64,000 nucleotides of DNA from Mycobacterium kiyosense. GTDB lineage: Bacteria > Actinomycetota > Actinomycetes > Mycobacteriales > Mycobacteriaceae. Numbering within the stretch: position 1 is the stretch's first letter; the number at the start of each line of letters is the position of its first letter. The notes under the pieces are model-generated. The model was not told the origin of the DNA. It searched no databases and saw only the letters and a program-made list of their open reading frames with translations. This document shows, in pieces, positions 1-8,383 of this stretch. The translations under genes and the position numbers were made by a program. Location of the stretch: contig AP025179.1 of assembly GCA_021654635.1 (NCBI GenBank), positions 1,178,001 through 1,242,000 on the forward strand, given 5' to 3'.

Positions 1-1
1 G

Positions 2-475
2 GTCGGCTGGGGTGGGGCGCTGCATGTCTTGGCCGATGCGCTGGGCGTTGTCGTGGACGACACTCGCCTTGAAGCGGACTTCTATTTAGCCCCAAGCAGT
101 TTCACCACGCCGGCCGGTCTGCCGATCGGGGAGGGCACCATCGGCGCGTTGAGCTGGAAGCTGACCGGACTGGTGGAGGGCGACCCCAAGTTCGTCATCA
201 ACCACATCACACGCGCGACCGCTGACATGGCGCCGGACTGGGAATCGATCGGCGCCGACGGTGGTTACCGCGTCGAGATCGACGGATTCCCGCCATTCCG
301 CGGCGAGTTTCCGATGGGCCTGCCCGGTGGTACCGGTTCCAGTTTCTCGGACGCGATGGCCATGACTGCGGCGCGCTGCGTCAACTCCATCGAGCCAGTG
401 GTCAACGCACCAGCCGGATACCTGACCTTCCTGGCGTTGCCCCCGCTGGGCGGTCGCTACGCCCTGACCAAATAG
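2..475 (+). CDS. Dihydrodipicolinate / 2,4-diaminopentanoate reductase-like protein, C-terminal part
   Basis: The gene is open from the left edge in frame 2 and stops with TAG at 473-475, so the N-terminal NAD-binding domain lies outside the window. The visible 157 residues align closely with the C-terminal domain of the intact protein at 2330-3433. Both share a GGYR-EI segment, a GLPG-x2-GSSF stretch and the AMAMTAARCVN motif. In that fold this part forms the substrate and dimer domain of NAD(P)H-dependent reductases related to DapB and diaminopentanoate dehydrogenase. The substrate is unknown. It lies 38 bp upstream of an SDR gene on the same strand and probably shares its transcript. The family call is firm; the reaction is not known. 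Confidence 0.75.
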   Translation, partial: VGWGGALHVLADALGVVVDDTRLEADFYLAPSSFTTPAGLPIGEGTIGALSWKLTGLVEGDPKFVINHITRATADMAPDWESIGADGGYRVEIDGFPPFRGEFPMGLPGGTGSSFSDAMAMTAARCVNSIEPVVNAPAGYLTFLALPPLGGRYALTK

Positions 476-513
476 ACGACCCACCGAATCGTTCTACACA
501 CGAAAGAGAAGAC

Positions 514-1369
514 ATGAGTGCTGGATTCGAACTCTTCGACCTGACCGGCCGCACCGCACTGGTTACCGGCGGCAGCACCGGCTTGGGCTATCACATGGCC
601 CGTGGTCTGCTTAAGAGCGGCGCCACCGTGGTGATCGCAGCCCGCCGCGAGTCGTTGCTGAAGGAAGCTGCCGACAAGCTTGCCGAGGAAGCCCCGCAGG
701 GCAACGTCGACATCGCGACGATCGACTTGCAGGACCGTTCCAGCATCAGCGATCTCGCTGCCGCGACCATCGACAAGTTCGGCGGCGTCGACATCTTCGT
801 CGGCAACGCCGGCGCGGATCTGTTCGAGCCCGTCGACGCCATCACCGACGAGCGGATGGATCAGATCTTCCAGATCAACGTGATGGCCAACGTCGCACTC
901 ACCCGCGCGTTCCTCCCTCGTATGCGCCAACAGAAGTGGGGCCGCCTCATCTATAGCTCGTCGACGACCAGCGTGCGCGGCTCCGCGCAGGAAGGAATGA
1001 GCCTCTACACGGCCGCCAAGAGCGCGATGAACGCGTTCGCGCGCACCGCGGCCGCCGAGACCGGTCACGACAACATCACCGTCAACACCATCGTGCTCGG
1101 CATGTACTGGACCGACATGCTTCGCGAACACCTCAAACTCGTTGAAGGCGCTGCCGGGCGCGAGGCCGTTCAAGGCTTTGAACTGTCTTTTTGCTGGCAT
1201 GACCGCCGCCGGGCGCCTGGGCGACTGCATCGAAATCGAAGGCGCCGTGCAACTTCTGGCCAGCGACGCCGGCAGCTACATCACCGGCACCAACTTCGCC
1301 GTCGACGGTGGCATGTCGAGCATGCTGCGCCCCAACGCACCCAAAGCCGAGCGCCTGCTCTACAGCTGA
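514..1369 (+). CDS. Short-chain dehydrogenase/reductase, frameshifted
   Basis: This is a classical SDR of about 284 residues after reconstruction. The cofactor motif TGGSTGLG is at residues 18-25, NAG at 98-100, and the catalytic Tyr165-x3-Lys169 pair follows a Ser-rich strand. Reading leaves frame at a run of five T (1188-1192). Removing one T gives an uninterrupted [12 protein letters not shown] join, and the other frame then supplies the standard SDR C-terminus ([13 protein letters not shown]) with a TGA at 1367-1369. AAGAGAAG upstream of the ATG at 514 serves as the ribosome site. It sits between a DapB-like reductase gene and a membrane protein gene, all on one strand. Substrate unknown. 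The single extra base is probably a sequencing error but could be a real mutation. Confidence 0.75.
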
Positions 1370-1390
1370 CCACCACCGAAAGGCACGTCG

Positions 1391-2138
1391 ATGTTGTACG
1401 ACCCCCACCAACTACTGGGCCTCATCGATCAAAACAAATGGTGGATCCTGGGCGGCTTCACGATCGCAATGATTTTTCAGTGGATCTGGCTCATCGAATG
1501 CGTTCGCGTCGCCAAGCGCGACAAGGTCTATTCGATGCCACTGTTTTGTACCTTCTTCTGGTTCGCTCACGACACCGGCTGTGTCGCGCGCTTTTACGAC
1601 TGGTTTGTCGTCTACCACCACTGGTACCTGAAATGCTTCTGGTTCGGGCTGCTCACCGCGGCGATCTTGGAGCTCATCTTTTTCGCCCAGGTCGTAAAAT
1701 ACGGTAAGGACGAACTGATCCCCGGCATCAGTACGCCGGCATTTGTGTTGGGGCTGTTGGCTTTTCAGATCGCGGCGAGCGTCACCTGGGAGTATTTCAA
1801 ATACGTCATGGACGACCCGATCTACCAGTTCACCACCACACCCACGGTCATCTCGTATTCGCTTTTCGGCGCCGCATTGATGTTCCGCCGACGTTCGACG
1901 ATCGGGCAAAACGTCACGATGTGGTGGACCTTCACTGCGATGACGGTGTTCTGGTATGCGACTGCCTGGACGTTCTACGGTGACGCCGCCCGATCGTGGC
2001 AGTGCATCGCGGCCGGGATCGTCGCAGTCACCGGGGGGTGTCATCATGACGGTGGTCATCGGCGGTAGAACACCGTGGTTCAAGCGCCTCCCGTTGAGAA
2101 CAGAGGATCCGCTGCCCGCTGTTCCTACCCCCGTTTGA
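1391..2138 (+). CDS. Seven-helix membrane protein of unknown function, frameshifted near its C-terminus
   Basis: I do not recognise the family. Translation from the ATG at 1391 gives six clear hydrophobic helices rich in Trp, Phe and Tyr, with a Glu in helix 1 (LIECV) and a His-Asp in helix 2 (WFAHDTG). As written the frame ends at 2068 in an abnormal polar tail (GCHHDGGHRR). Removing one G from the six-G run at 2033-2038 instead continues a seventh helix (TGGVIMTVVIGG) and a basic cytoplasmic tail, stopping at 2138. That restores a 7-TM topology, so I give the longer span. It starts 21 bp after the SDR stop and is probably co-transcribed. The size and topology recall integral-membrane terpene cyclases, but I see no motif that proves this. 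Confidence 0.55.
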
Positions 2139-2318
2139 GCGAGTCTCGGTGGCCGGTCTCATTGGACACAGTCGCCGCAGTCCCCACGCCGGTCACCGGA
2201 TATCGCAGAGGAGCCGTTGGCAACGCCCGCCACGGGACCATCCGGACGCGCTGTCGTCTTCGGATGCGGTATTACACACGGTCCGCGCACCCGGCCAGGT
2301 CGGATACGGGGCTCTATC

Positions 2319-2324
2319 AGGAGG
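2319..2324 (+). promoter_or_regulatory. Strong ribosome binding site fixing a TTG start
   Basis: AGGAGG lies five bases before TTG at 2330. It supports starting the following reductase there rather than at upstream in-frame codons from 2075, which would add about 85 residues of arginine-rich, non-homologous sequence. Confidence 0.7.
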
Positions 2325-2329
2325 ATAAA

Positions 2330-3433
2330 TTGACTGGCTACAAGGTCATACAATGGGCGACCGGCTTCACCGGGATGTTCGCACTGAAGTACATCTTGCT
2401 CAATCCGCAGCTGGATCTGGTCGGGTTGCGCTGTTACAGCCCGGCCAAGATCGGTAAGGACGCCGGGGAGATCTGCGGATTGCCGCCGGTAGGTGTCAGC
2501 GCCACCGATTCGGTGGACGACCTCCTGGCCCTTGACGCCGATTGTGTGATTTATACGCCGGGTTTTTACGACTTCCAGGATCCCCTGGTGCCGGGCACGA
2601 ACACTCACGAGATGTTCCGCACGATCATTCAGCTGTTAGAGAACGGCAAGAACGTCGCGACGACCGTCTGCCCGTTCATCGGCACCGAACACTACTCCAG
2701 TGGTGATGAAGTCAAGGCTCAGATCGAAATAGCCTGCCACACAGGCGGTGTCACATTCTTTGCCACTGGATTCGAGCCAGGTTTCATGGGCGACGTCCTG
2801 CCGCTAACACTGGCTAGTACCTGCGGTGTGGTCACCAAACTCACCGCCACGGAGTGCTTGGACTACTCCGACTACTACGTGGCAGCCTACGAGACGTTGC
2901 AAGCGATGGGATTTGGCCGCCGACCCGAGGATCTCAGTGCCGAGGACGCCAACGCGATCCACCTGACATGGGGCAGCGTCCCCTACATGGCAGCGCGGGG
3001 CTTAGGAGTCACGCTCGACACCGTCACCGTCGAAACCGAGATCTTCTTGGCGCCCGAACGTTTCACAGTCGGCGATCGCGTCGTCGACGAAGGCACGATC
3101 GCGGCCATGATCTTCCGAGTCAACGGAGTAATCAATGGCGAACCCCGAATCGTACTTCAGCACGTGAACCGACTGCGCGAAGACATGGCTCCGGAATGGC
3201 CCAACGTGGAGCCCGCTGGCGGCTACCGCATCGAAATCGAGGGGACCAACCCCCTTCGTGGGGATTTCCAACTAGGGCTTCCCGGCAGCGAAGGCAGCAG
3301 CTTCGCCGATGCCATGGCCATGACAGCCGCACGCTGCGTCAACGCAGTCGAAGCTGTCGTCCAGGCTAGCCCAGGGTTCAAAACCTTCCTTGACCTCCCC
3401 ACTCTCACAGGCAAATACACTTTGCACAGTTGA
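2330..3433 (+). CDS. Dihydrodipicolinate / 2,4-diaminopentanoate dehydrogenase-like reductase
   Basis: This 367-residue NAD(P)H-dependent reductase starts at TTG behind an AGGAGG site. The N-terminus (YKVIQWATGFTGMFALKYI) is a Rossmann fold with a G-x2-G turn, followed by the ADCVIYTP strand typical of the DapB-like fold. The C-terminal domain carries GSSFADAMAMTAARCVN, shared with the partial gene at the left edge. Members of this family are numerous in mycobacteria and are often annotated as dihydrodipicolinate reductase, but they lack the true DapB substrate motif, so a lysine-biosynthesis role is unlikely. It is the last gene of the same-strand cassette. The paralogous pair flanking an SDR and a membrane protein suggests one catabolic or modification pathway. 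The substrate is unknown. Confidence 0.75.
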   Translation: MTGYKVIQWATGFTGMFALKYILLNPQLDLVGLRCYSPAKIGKDAGEICGLPPVGVSATDSVDDLLALDADCVIYTPGFYDFQDPLVPGTNTHEMFRTIIQLLENGKNVATTVCPFIGTEHYSSGDEVKAQIEIACHTGGVTFFATGFEPGFMGDVLPLTLASTCGVVTKLTATECLDYSDYYVAAYETLQAMGFGRRPEDLSAEDANAIHLTWGSVPYMAARGLGVTLDTVTVETEIFLAPERFTVGDRVVDEGTIAAMIFRVNGVINGEPRIVLQHVNRLREDMAPEWPNVEPAGGYRIEIEGTNPLRGDFQLGLPGSEGSSFADAMAMTAARCVNAVEAVVQASPGFKTFLDLPTLTGKYTLHS

Positions 3434-3529
3434 CACCGGAGCGCGGACACCAAGGCTTCGATGGTGTGGAGACGTGAAGTTCTCCCGCGTTATGGCCGGG
3501 CAATTCGCCCACCGGTTACTCAGTGCGAA

Positions 3530-4417
3530 TCAGCCGGCCAGTGCGAGCGGCGCGCCGTTGACCACCCGGCTGCGCTGCCCGTGGACGCCGACGGGCACGT
3601 CGCCCATCAAGGTGACCCGGTGCATCAGCCGGTACTGGTCGTCGTAGTCGGCGACCGCGCGGTGCTGGGTGGCGCGGTTGTCCCAGACAGCGACGTCGCC
3701 CGGTGCCCAGTTCCATCGAATAGTGTTCTCGGGCAGAGTAATTCGGCGCTGCAGTAGCTCGAACAGGGCGGCCGACTCGTGGCTGTCCAGGTCGACGAAG
3801 TTGCGGACGAAGTCGCCGGCCACCAGGGTGCGTTCGCCGGTCTCGGGGTGCACCCGCACCACGGGGTGCTCGGTCTGGAAGTCGGGCGCCTCGAACACCT
3901 GCCGGAACGCCTTCTCCGCATCGGTCTTCGGCGTGGTCTGCACGTAGTCGTACCGGTTGCTGTGCAGCGCCCACAGGTTGTCGGCCAGGCCGCGCAGTGG
4001 CTCGGGCAGATCGGTGTACGCGGTGGCGGTGTTGGCCCACAGCGTCGAGCCGCCGTAGCTGGGCAGGGTGACCGCGCGCAGGATCGAGGCCGCCGGGTAG
4101 TTGGCCGCGAAGGTGACGTCGGTGTGCCACCGGTTGGCCTTGCCGTACTCGGAGTTGATCGGGGTGATCACGGGCGCGTCCGCTGACAAGGCGGTGGCCG
4201 CCGGGTGTCCGATCGGGGTGCCCAGCAGCGCACTGAACGCCAGCTGTCGAGCGTCGTCGAGGTGGTGCTGATCCCGGAAGAAGATCACCTTGTGCGTGAG
4301 CAGCGCGGCGCGGATGGCTTCGACGGTTGCTCGGGGGAGCTCGCCGTCCAACCGCACGCCGCTGATCTCGGCGCCGATCCGGCTGCTGAGTTTCTGCACT
4401 GCGAGGGCGTTGGTCAT
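3530..4417 (-). CDS. TauD/TfdA-type Fe(II)/2-oxoglutarate dioxygenase (Rv3406-like alkylsulfatase), copy 1
   Basis: At 295 residues it matches the length and sequence of M. tuberculosis Rv3406, an Fe(II)- and 2-oxoglutarate-dependent enzyme that cleaves alkyl sulfate esters. The metal triad is visible as His98-x-Asp100 (WHTDVTF) and His252 (TQHRAV), and Arg267 (MHRV) would bind 2-oxoglutarate. It is the downstream member of a tandem pair with the gene at 4483-5379. It has its own upstream region holding two GTAGTC-N4-GACTAC operators, the nearer one 27 bases before its ATG, so it is probably controlled separately by the TetR protein at 5442-6011. Expected role is sulfur scavenging in the cytoplasm. 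Confidence 0.88.
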   Translation of the reverse strand: MTNALAVQKLSSRIGAEISGVRLDGELPRATVEAIRAALLTHKVIFFRDQHHLDDARQLAFSALLGTPIGHPAATALSADAPVITPINSEYGKANRWHTDVTFAANYPAASILRAVTLPSYGGSTLWANTATAYTDLPEPLRGLADNLWALHSNRYDYVQTTPKTDAEKAFRQVFEAPDFQTEHPVVRVHPETGERTLVAGDFVRNFVDLDSHESAALFELLQRRITLPENTIRWNWAPGDVAVWDNRATQHRAVADYDDQYRLMHRVTLMGDVPVGVHGQRSRVVNGAPLALAG

Positions 4418-4444
4418 GGGGGCGGTCTTTCTGCGTGAACGTCT

Positions 4445-4460
4445 GTAGTCGACTGACTAC
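4445..4460. promoter_or_regulatory. TetR operator, copy A (GTAGTC-N4-GACTAC)
   Basis: This is a perfect 6-4-6 inverted repeat, 27 bases upstream of the start of dioxygenase copy 1. The identical arms occur at 4471-4486 and 5406-5421. The TetR gene at 5442 is the natural binding protein. Confidence 0.75.
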
Positions 4461-4470
4461 ATCGCTCAGT

Positions 4471-4486
4471 GTAGTCAACCGACTAC
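4471..4486. promoter_or_regulatory. TetR operator, copy B (GTAGTC-N4-GACTAC)
   Basis: This is the second perfect inverted repeat, 26 bases from copy A centre to centre. It overlaps the stop codon of dioxygenase copy 2 (4483-4485), so coding sequence and operator share bases. Two sites in tandem may allow cooperative repression of copy 1. Confidence 0.7.
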
Positions 4487-5379
4487 GCCACGGCAAGCAG
4501 GGCTCCGCTGAGCACCCGGCTGCGCTGCCCCGCAGGGTTGACCGGCACGTCGCCCGCCAGCGTCACGCGGTGCAACAGCCGCTGCTGGTTGTCGTAGTCG
4601 TCGATTGCGCGGTGCTGAGTCGCCCGGTTGTCCCAGATGGCCACGTCGCCGGGTGCCCAGTTCCAGCGGATGGTGTTCTCGGGCTGCGTGATTCGCCGCT
4701 GCAGCAATTCGAACAGCACGCTCGATTCGTACGGGTCCAGGCCGACGAAACTGCGGACGAAGCTGCCGGTCAGCAGGGCGCGCTCGCCGGTGTCCGGATG
4801 CACCCGCACGACGGGGTGTTCGGTACGAAAATCAGGCTGCTGGAAGCCCTGCACCATGGCCCGCTGGCCATCGGTCAGCGACTCCAAGTCGGCGTCGCTG
4901 ATGGTGTAGTCGAACTTGTTGGTGTGCACCGCCCACAGGTTCTCGACCAGGTGTCGCAGCGGTGCCGGCAGGTCGGCGTAGGCCGCCGCGGTGTTGGCGA
5001 ACAGCGTCGAGCCGCCGTAGCTGGGCAGCGAGATGGCGCGCAAGAGCGAGGCCGCCGGGTGATTGGCGGCGAAGGTCATGTCGGTGTGCCACTGGGTGGC
5101 CTTGCCCCACTCTGAGTTGATCGGGGTGATGATCGGCCCGTCCGCGCCGAAGGCTTTGGCGGCCGGATGGCCTACCGGCGTGCCCAGCAGGCCGGCGAAC
5201 GCCAGCTGCGTGGCGTCGTCGAGGTGCTGCTGGTCGCGGAAGAAGATCACCTTATGGGTCACCAACGCCTGGTAGATCGCATCGACGGTGGCCGCGTCCA
5301 GCTCGCCGCCCAGTCGCACGCCATAGACCCGGGCACCGATCCGGCTGCCCAGTTTGGTGACCGTCACCGAGTGTGTCAT
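4483..5379 (-). CDS. TauD/TfdA-type Fe(II)/2-oxoglutarate dioxygenase (Rv3406-like), copy 2
   Basis: This is a close paralogue of the neighbouring gene at 3530-4417, 298 residues from the chosen start. The same WHTDMTF metal motif, TQHRAI distal histidine and LHRVTL arginine are present, so it should be catalytically competent. I start at ATG 5379 ([15 protein letters not shown]) rather than the in-frame ATG at 5394. It aligns with copy 1, GAGGA lies eight bases upstream, and the operator then sits at the same distance (26 bases) as in copy 1. It is divergent from the TetR gene, across an operator at 5406-5421. The likely role is alkyl-sulfate hydrolysis, perhaps with a different chain preference from copy 1. 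Confidence 0.87.
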   Translation of the reverse strand: MTHSVTVTKLGSRIGARVYGVRLGGELDAATVDAIYQALVTHKVIFFRDQQHLDDATQLAFAGLLGTPVGHPAAKAFGADGPIITPINSEWGKATQWHTDMTFAANHPAASLLRAISLPSYGGSTLFANTAAAYADLPAPLRHLVENLWAVHTNKFDYTISDADLESLTDGQRAMVQGFQQPDFRTEHPVVRVHPDTGERALLTGSFVRSFVGLDPYESSVLFELLQRRITQPENTIRWNWAPGDVAIWDNRATQHRAIDDYDNQQRLLHRVTLAGDVPVNPAGQRSRVLSGALLAVA

Positions 5380-5405
5380 CGCCGTAGTCCTCACGCAGAG
5401 CCTTT

Positions 5406-5421
5406 GTAGTCAATCGACTAC
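5406..5421. promoter_or_regulatory. TetR operator, copy C (GTAGTC-N4-GACTAC)
   Basis: This perfect inverted repeat lies between the divergent dioxygenase copy 2 and TetR genes. It covers the place where a -35 element for the TetR promoter (-10 at 5430-5435) would lie, so it could repress both directions. Confidence 0.75.
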
Positions 5422-5429
5422 TACCAGGC

Positions 5430-5435
5430 TACGGT
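5430..5435 (+). promoter_or_regulatory. -10 element of a probable leaderless TetR transcript
   Basis: TACGGT fits TANNNT and ends six bases before the GTG start at 5442. I see no ribosome site between them, so transcription probably begins at the start codon. Confidence 0.5.
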
Positions 5436-5441
5436 AGGCGG

Positions 5442-6011
5442 GTGGCTACCGAATCGTCACGCGTCTCGCGCGACAGGATTCCGAAGGGGCGGGAGGAAGT
5501 GGCGGCCGCGGTGCTGACGGCGGCCGCCGACCTGTTCGCCGAGCGCGGCCCGGCCGCGACGTCCATCCGCGACATCGCCGCGCGGTCAAAGGTCAACCAC
5601 GGCTTGGTTTTCCGGCACTTCGGCACCAAAGAGCAACTGGTCGGTGCCGTGCTCGACTACATAGCCGGCGACCTGGCCGCGTTGCTGCAGTCCGGAGCGG
5701 CGCCGGCAGTGGTCGATCGCGCCATAGACCGACAGATGCGGGTCTGGGCGCGGGCGCGGCTGGACGGCTATCCGACCGAAAAGCTGCAGACCTCGTTCCC
5801 CAATGTCGACCAGTGGCTCGAGCAGGTGCTGCCGCGCTACGGTGATGACACCGCAGCTCGACTGGCCATCGCGAATGCTCTTGCACTGCAACTGGGTTGG
5901 CGGTTGTTCGAACCGATGCTGCGCTCGGCGACCGGGCTGGAAGATCTCGGCGACGCCGAACTGCGATCGGCCGTCGTCGCCGCGGCCGCACGGCTGACGG
6001 AGCCGGACTGA
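5442..6011 (+). CDS. TetR-family repressor (Rv3405c-like)
   Basis: This 189-residue regulator has an N-terminal helix-turn-helix: AAADLFAERG, then SIRDIAARSKVNHGLVFRHFGTK, the standard TetR recognition helix ending in a FRHF variant. The ligand domain is the C-terminal two thirds. It corresponds to Rv3405c, which in M. tuberculosis neighbours Rv3406 and represses it. Here it is divergent from the duplicated dioxygenases, with a shared palindromic operator upstream and two further copies between the paralogues. It starts at GTG and appears leaderless. It ends six bases before the convergent GH65 gene. The inducer is unknown, probably an alkyl sulfate or related amphiphile. Confidence 0.85.
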   Translation: MATESSRVSRDRIPKGREEVAAAVLTAAADLFAERGPAATSIRDIAARSKVNHGLVFRHFGTKEQLVGAVLDYIAGDLAALLQSGAAPAVVDRAIDRQMRVWARARLDGYPTEKLQTSFPNVDQWLEQVLPRYGDDTAARLAIANALALQLGWRLFEPMLRSATGLEDLGDAELRSAVVAAAARLTEPD

Positions 6012-6016
6012 AGCCG

Positions 6017-8383
6017 CTACGTCATCCGGGTCAGCGAGCGGCGGTGCAGCGGCTCGCGGCCGGGCGGTTGGGGTGGTGGCGGCAGCAGCGCCTCGCGTGG
6101 GCGGACCGGGAAGGTGGATTGTTCTTCGGTGCTGAGCGTGACTTTCTCGCCGGCGTGCTGGATGACCAACTCGCCGCCGGGCCCGTCGCGCAGGGTGTAG
6201 GTGACGTTTTCGTGGTCGGCATCGACCGTGATTCGAAAACCCTTCCAGCGCAACCGGAATCGCAGGCGGGAGATGCCGTCGGGCAGTTGCGGGTCCAGGG
6301 ACAGGATGCCTTCGTCGTCGCGCAGGCCGCCGAATCCGTCGACCAGGGCCATCCAGGCCCCGGCCAGTGAGGCCATGTGCAGGCCGTCGCGGGTGTTTTG
6401 GTGCAGATCGCGCAGGTCGATCAGCGCCGCCTCGTAGGCGTAGTCGTGGGCCAGTTCGAGGTGTCCGACCTCGGCGCACATCACCGCCTGGGTGCAGGCC
6501 GACAGCGAGGAGTCGCGCACGGTGCGGCGTTCGTAATAGTCGACGTTGCGGGCTTTCTGCTCGGGGGTGAACTCGTGGCTCTGCCACTGCATGGCCAGCA
6601 CCAGGTCGGCCTGCTTGATCACCTGCGCGGGGTACAGGCGCACGTAGGCCTCGTGCAGCAGCAGCGGATAGGTGGCGTTGTCCTCGAAGTCCCACTCGGC
6701 GAACTTGGTGAACCCTTCGCACTGCTGGTGGACGCCAATCTCCTCGTCGTAGGGGATGTTGACGGCGTCGGCGGCGTGTCGCCAGGTGGCCATCTCCTCG
6801 GTGCTCACCCCCAGCCCGGCCGCCTTGTCGGGATGGCGTTTGGCGGCGTCGGCGGCGATCCGCAGGTTCTGGGCGGCGACCAGGTTGGTGAAGACGTTGT
6901 CGCGCACGATCGCGGTGTATTCGTCGGGCCCGGTGACCCCGTCCAGATGCCAGACACCGTTGCGGTCGTGGTGTCCCAGCGAAATCCACAGCCGCGCGGT
7001 CTCGATCAGCACCGCCAGCCCGCACTCCTCTTCCAGCGAGTCGTCGCCGGTGACGGTGCGGTAGCGCTCGAAGGCCAACGCGATGTCGGCGTTGATGTGC
7101 CAGGCCGCGGTGCCGGCCGGCCAGTAGGCCGAACATTCCTGGCCGCGGATGGTCCGCCAGGGGAACGCCGCGCCGTCCAGGCCGAGTTCGGCGGCCCGCT
7201 CTTTGGCCAGGTCCAGCGTCGAGGCCCGCCAGCGCAGTGCGTCGGCGACCGCGTGCGGCACGGTGTAGGTGAGCACCGGCAGCACGAAAGCCTCGGTGTC
7301 CCAGAAGGCGTGGCCGTCGTAGCCGGTTCCGGTCAGGCCCTTGCTGGGGATGGCGCGGCGCTCGGCGCGGGCGCTGGCCTGCAACAGGTGGAAGAGCCCG
7401 AACCGGACGGCCTGTTGGCTTTCCGGGTCGCCCTCGACCTCCACGTCGGCGGCATCCCAGAACAGGTCGAGATAGGCGCGTTGCCCGTCGACGAGGCCCT
7501 GCCAGCCGCTGTAGCGGGCGCTGGTCAACGCCGCGGCGGCCTGATCGCGCAGCGCCGGCCGCGACCGCAGGCTCGACCAGCCGTAGGCGAGGTATTTGAC
7601 GATGCGCAGTTCCTGGCCCGGCCGCAGCCCGCAGATCACGGTGGTGCGGGCCAGGTCGGCGCGCGCGTCGGTGCTGATCTCGAAGCGCCCCTCGACCTCG
7701 ACCTCGTGATCCATCGCGGCGGCCATCATCAGCGCGCTGCTGCGGGTGCGGTGCATGAGAAGTGCTCTGCCCTCGGTGATTTCATGGTCGACGGCTTCCA
7801 GCGGGTTCTCCAGGATGGCCGAGACCCGCGGGTCGTCGGAGGTTTGCGGCTGGTCCTCGTTGGTGACCAGTTCGGATTGCACGGTGACCCGGGAGAAGTC
7901 GTCGATCGCCTCGACGATGTACTCGATGGCCGCCACACTGCGGTGCACCAGCGACACCAGCCGCGTCGAGGTCACCTTAACCTGCTTGCCGGTGGGCGAG
8001 CGCCACACCGCGCAGCGTCTGAGCGTACCGGCCCGCAGGTCCAGAATCCGTTCGTGGTCCAACAATTCCCCATAGCGCACGTCGAACGGCTCGTCGTCGA
8101 CCATCAACCGGATGATCTTGCCGTTGGTGACGTCGACGACGGTCTGGCCGGCTTCGGGGTAGCCGTAACCGGCCTCGGCATAAGGCAGCGGCCGGATCTC
8201 GTAGAACGAGTTGAGATAGGTGCCCGGCAGACCGTAGGGCTCACCCTCGTCGAGGTTGCCGCGCAACCCGATGTGCCCGTTGGACAACGAGAAAATCGAC
8301 TCCGACTGGGCCAACAGGTTCAAATTGAGCTGGGTCTCGCGGATCTGCCACGGCTCGACCGGAAACGATTCCTGGGAGATCAT
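6017..8383 (-). CDS. Glycoside hydrolase family 65 disaccharide phosphorylase (Rv3401-like)
   Basis: This 788-residue cytosolic enzyme belongs to GH65, which includes maltose, trehalose and kojibiose phosphorylases. The N-terminal beta-sandwich opens with the typical SLSNGHIGLRGN. The (alpha/alpha)6 catalytic domain follows, with HAFWDTEAF and the general-acid motif GVTGPDEYT, whose Glu is catalytic. Its start codon overlaps the stop of the upstream beta-phosphoglucomutase gene (TGATG), so the two are translationally coupled. Together they would split a disaccharide with phosphate to beta-glucose-1-phosphate and isomerise that to glucose-6-phosphate. The substrate, trehalose or another glucoside, cannot be decided from sequence. 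The protein ends with a proline/arginine-rich tail. Confidence 0.88.
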   Translation of the reverse strand: MISQESFPVEPWQIRETQLNLNLLAQSESIFSLSNGHIGLRGNLDEGEPYGLPGTYLNSFYEIRPLPYAEAGYGYPEAGQTVVDVTNGKIIRLMVDDEPFDVRYGELLDHERILDLRAGTLRRCAVWRSPTGKQVKVTSTRLVSLVHRSVAAIEYIVEAIDDFSRVTVQSELVTNEDQPQTSDDPRVSAILENPLEAVDHEITEGRALLMHRTRSSALMMAAAMDHEVEVEGRFEISTDARADLARTTVICGLRPGQELRIVKYLAYGWSSLRSRPALRDQAAAALTSARYSGWQGLVDGQRAYLDLFWDAADVEVEGDPESQQAVRFGLFHLLQASARAERRAIPSKGLTGTGYDGHAFWDTEAFVLPVLTYTVPHAVADALRWRASTLDLAKERAAELGLDGAAFPWRTIRGQECSAYWPAGTAAWHINADIALAFERYRTVTGDDSLEEECGLAVLIETARLWISLGHHDRNGVWHLDGVTGPDEYTAIVRDNVFTNLVAAQNLRIAADAAKRHPDKAAGLGVSTEEMATWRHAADAVNIPYDEEIGVHQQCEGFTKFAEWDFEDNATYPLLLHEAYVRLYPAQVIKQADLVLAMQWQSHEFTPEQKARNVDYYERRTVRDSSLSACTQAVMCAEVGHLELAHDYAYEAALIDLRDLHQNTRDGLHMASLAGAWMALVDGFGGLRDDEGILSLDPQLPDGISRLRFRLRWKGFRITVDADHENVTYTLRDGPGGELVIQHAGEKVTLSTEEQSTFPVRPREALLPPPPQPPGREPLHRRSLTRMT

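Noticed and set aside
2075..2329. An N-terminal extension of the second DapB-like reductase
   Set aside because: The added residues are Arg- and Pro-rich without homology, they overlap the corrected membrane protein tail, and a strong AGGAGG sits right before TTG 2330.
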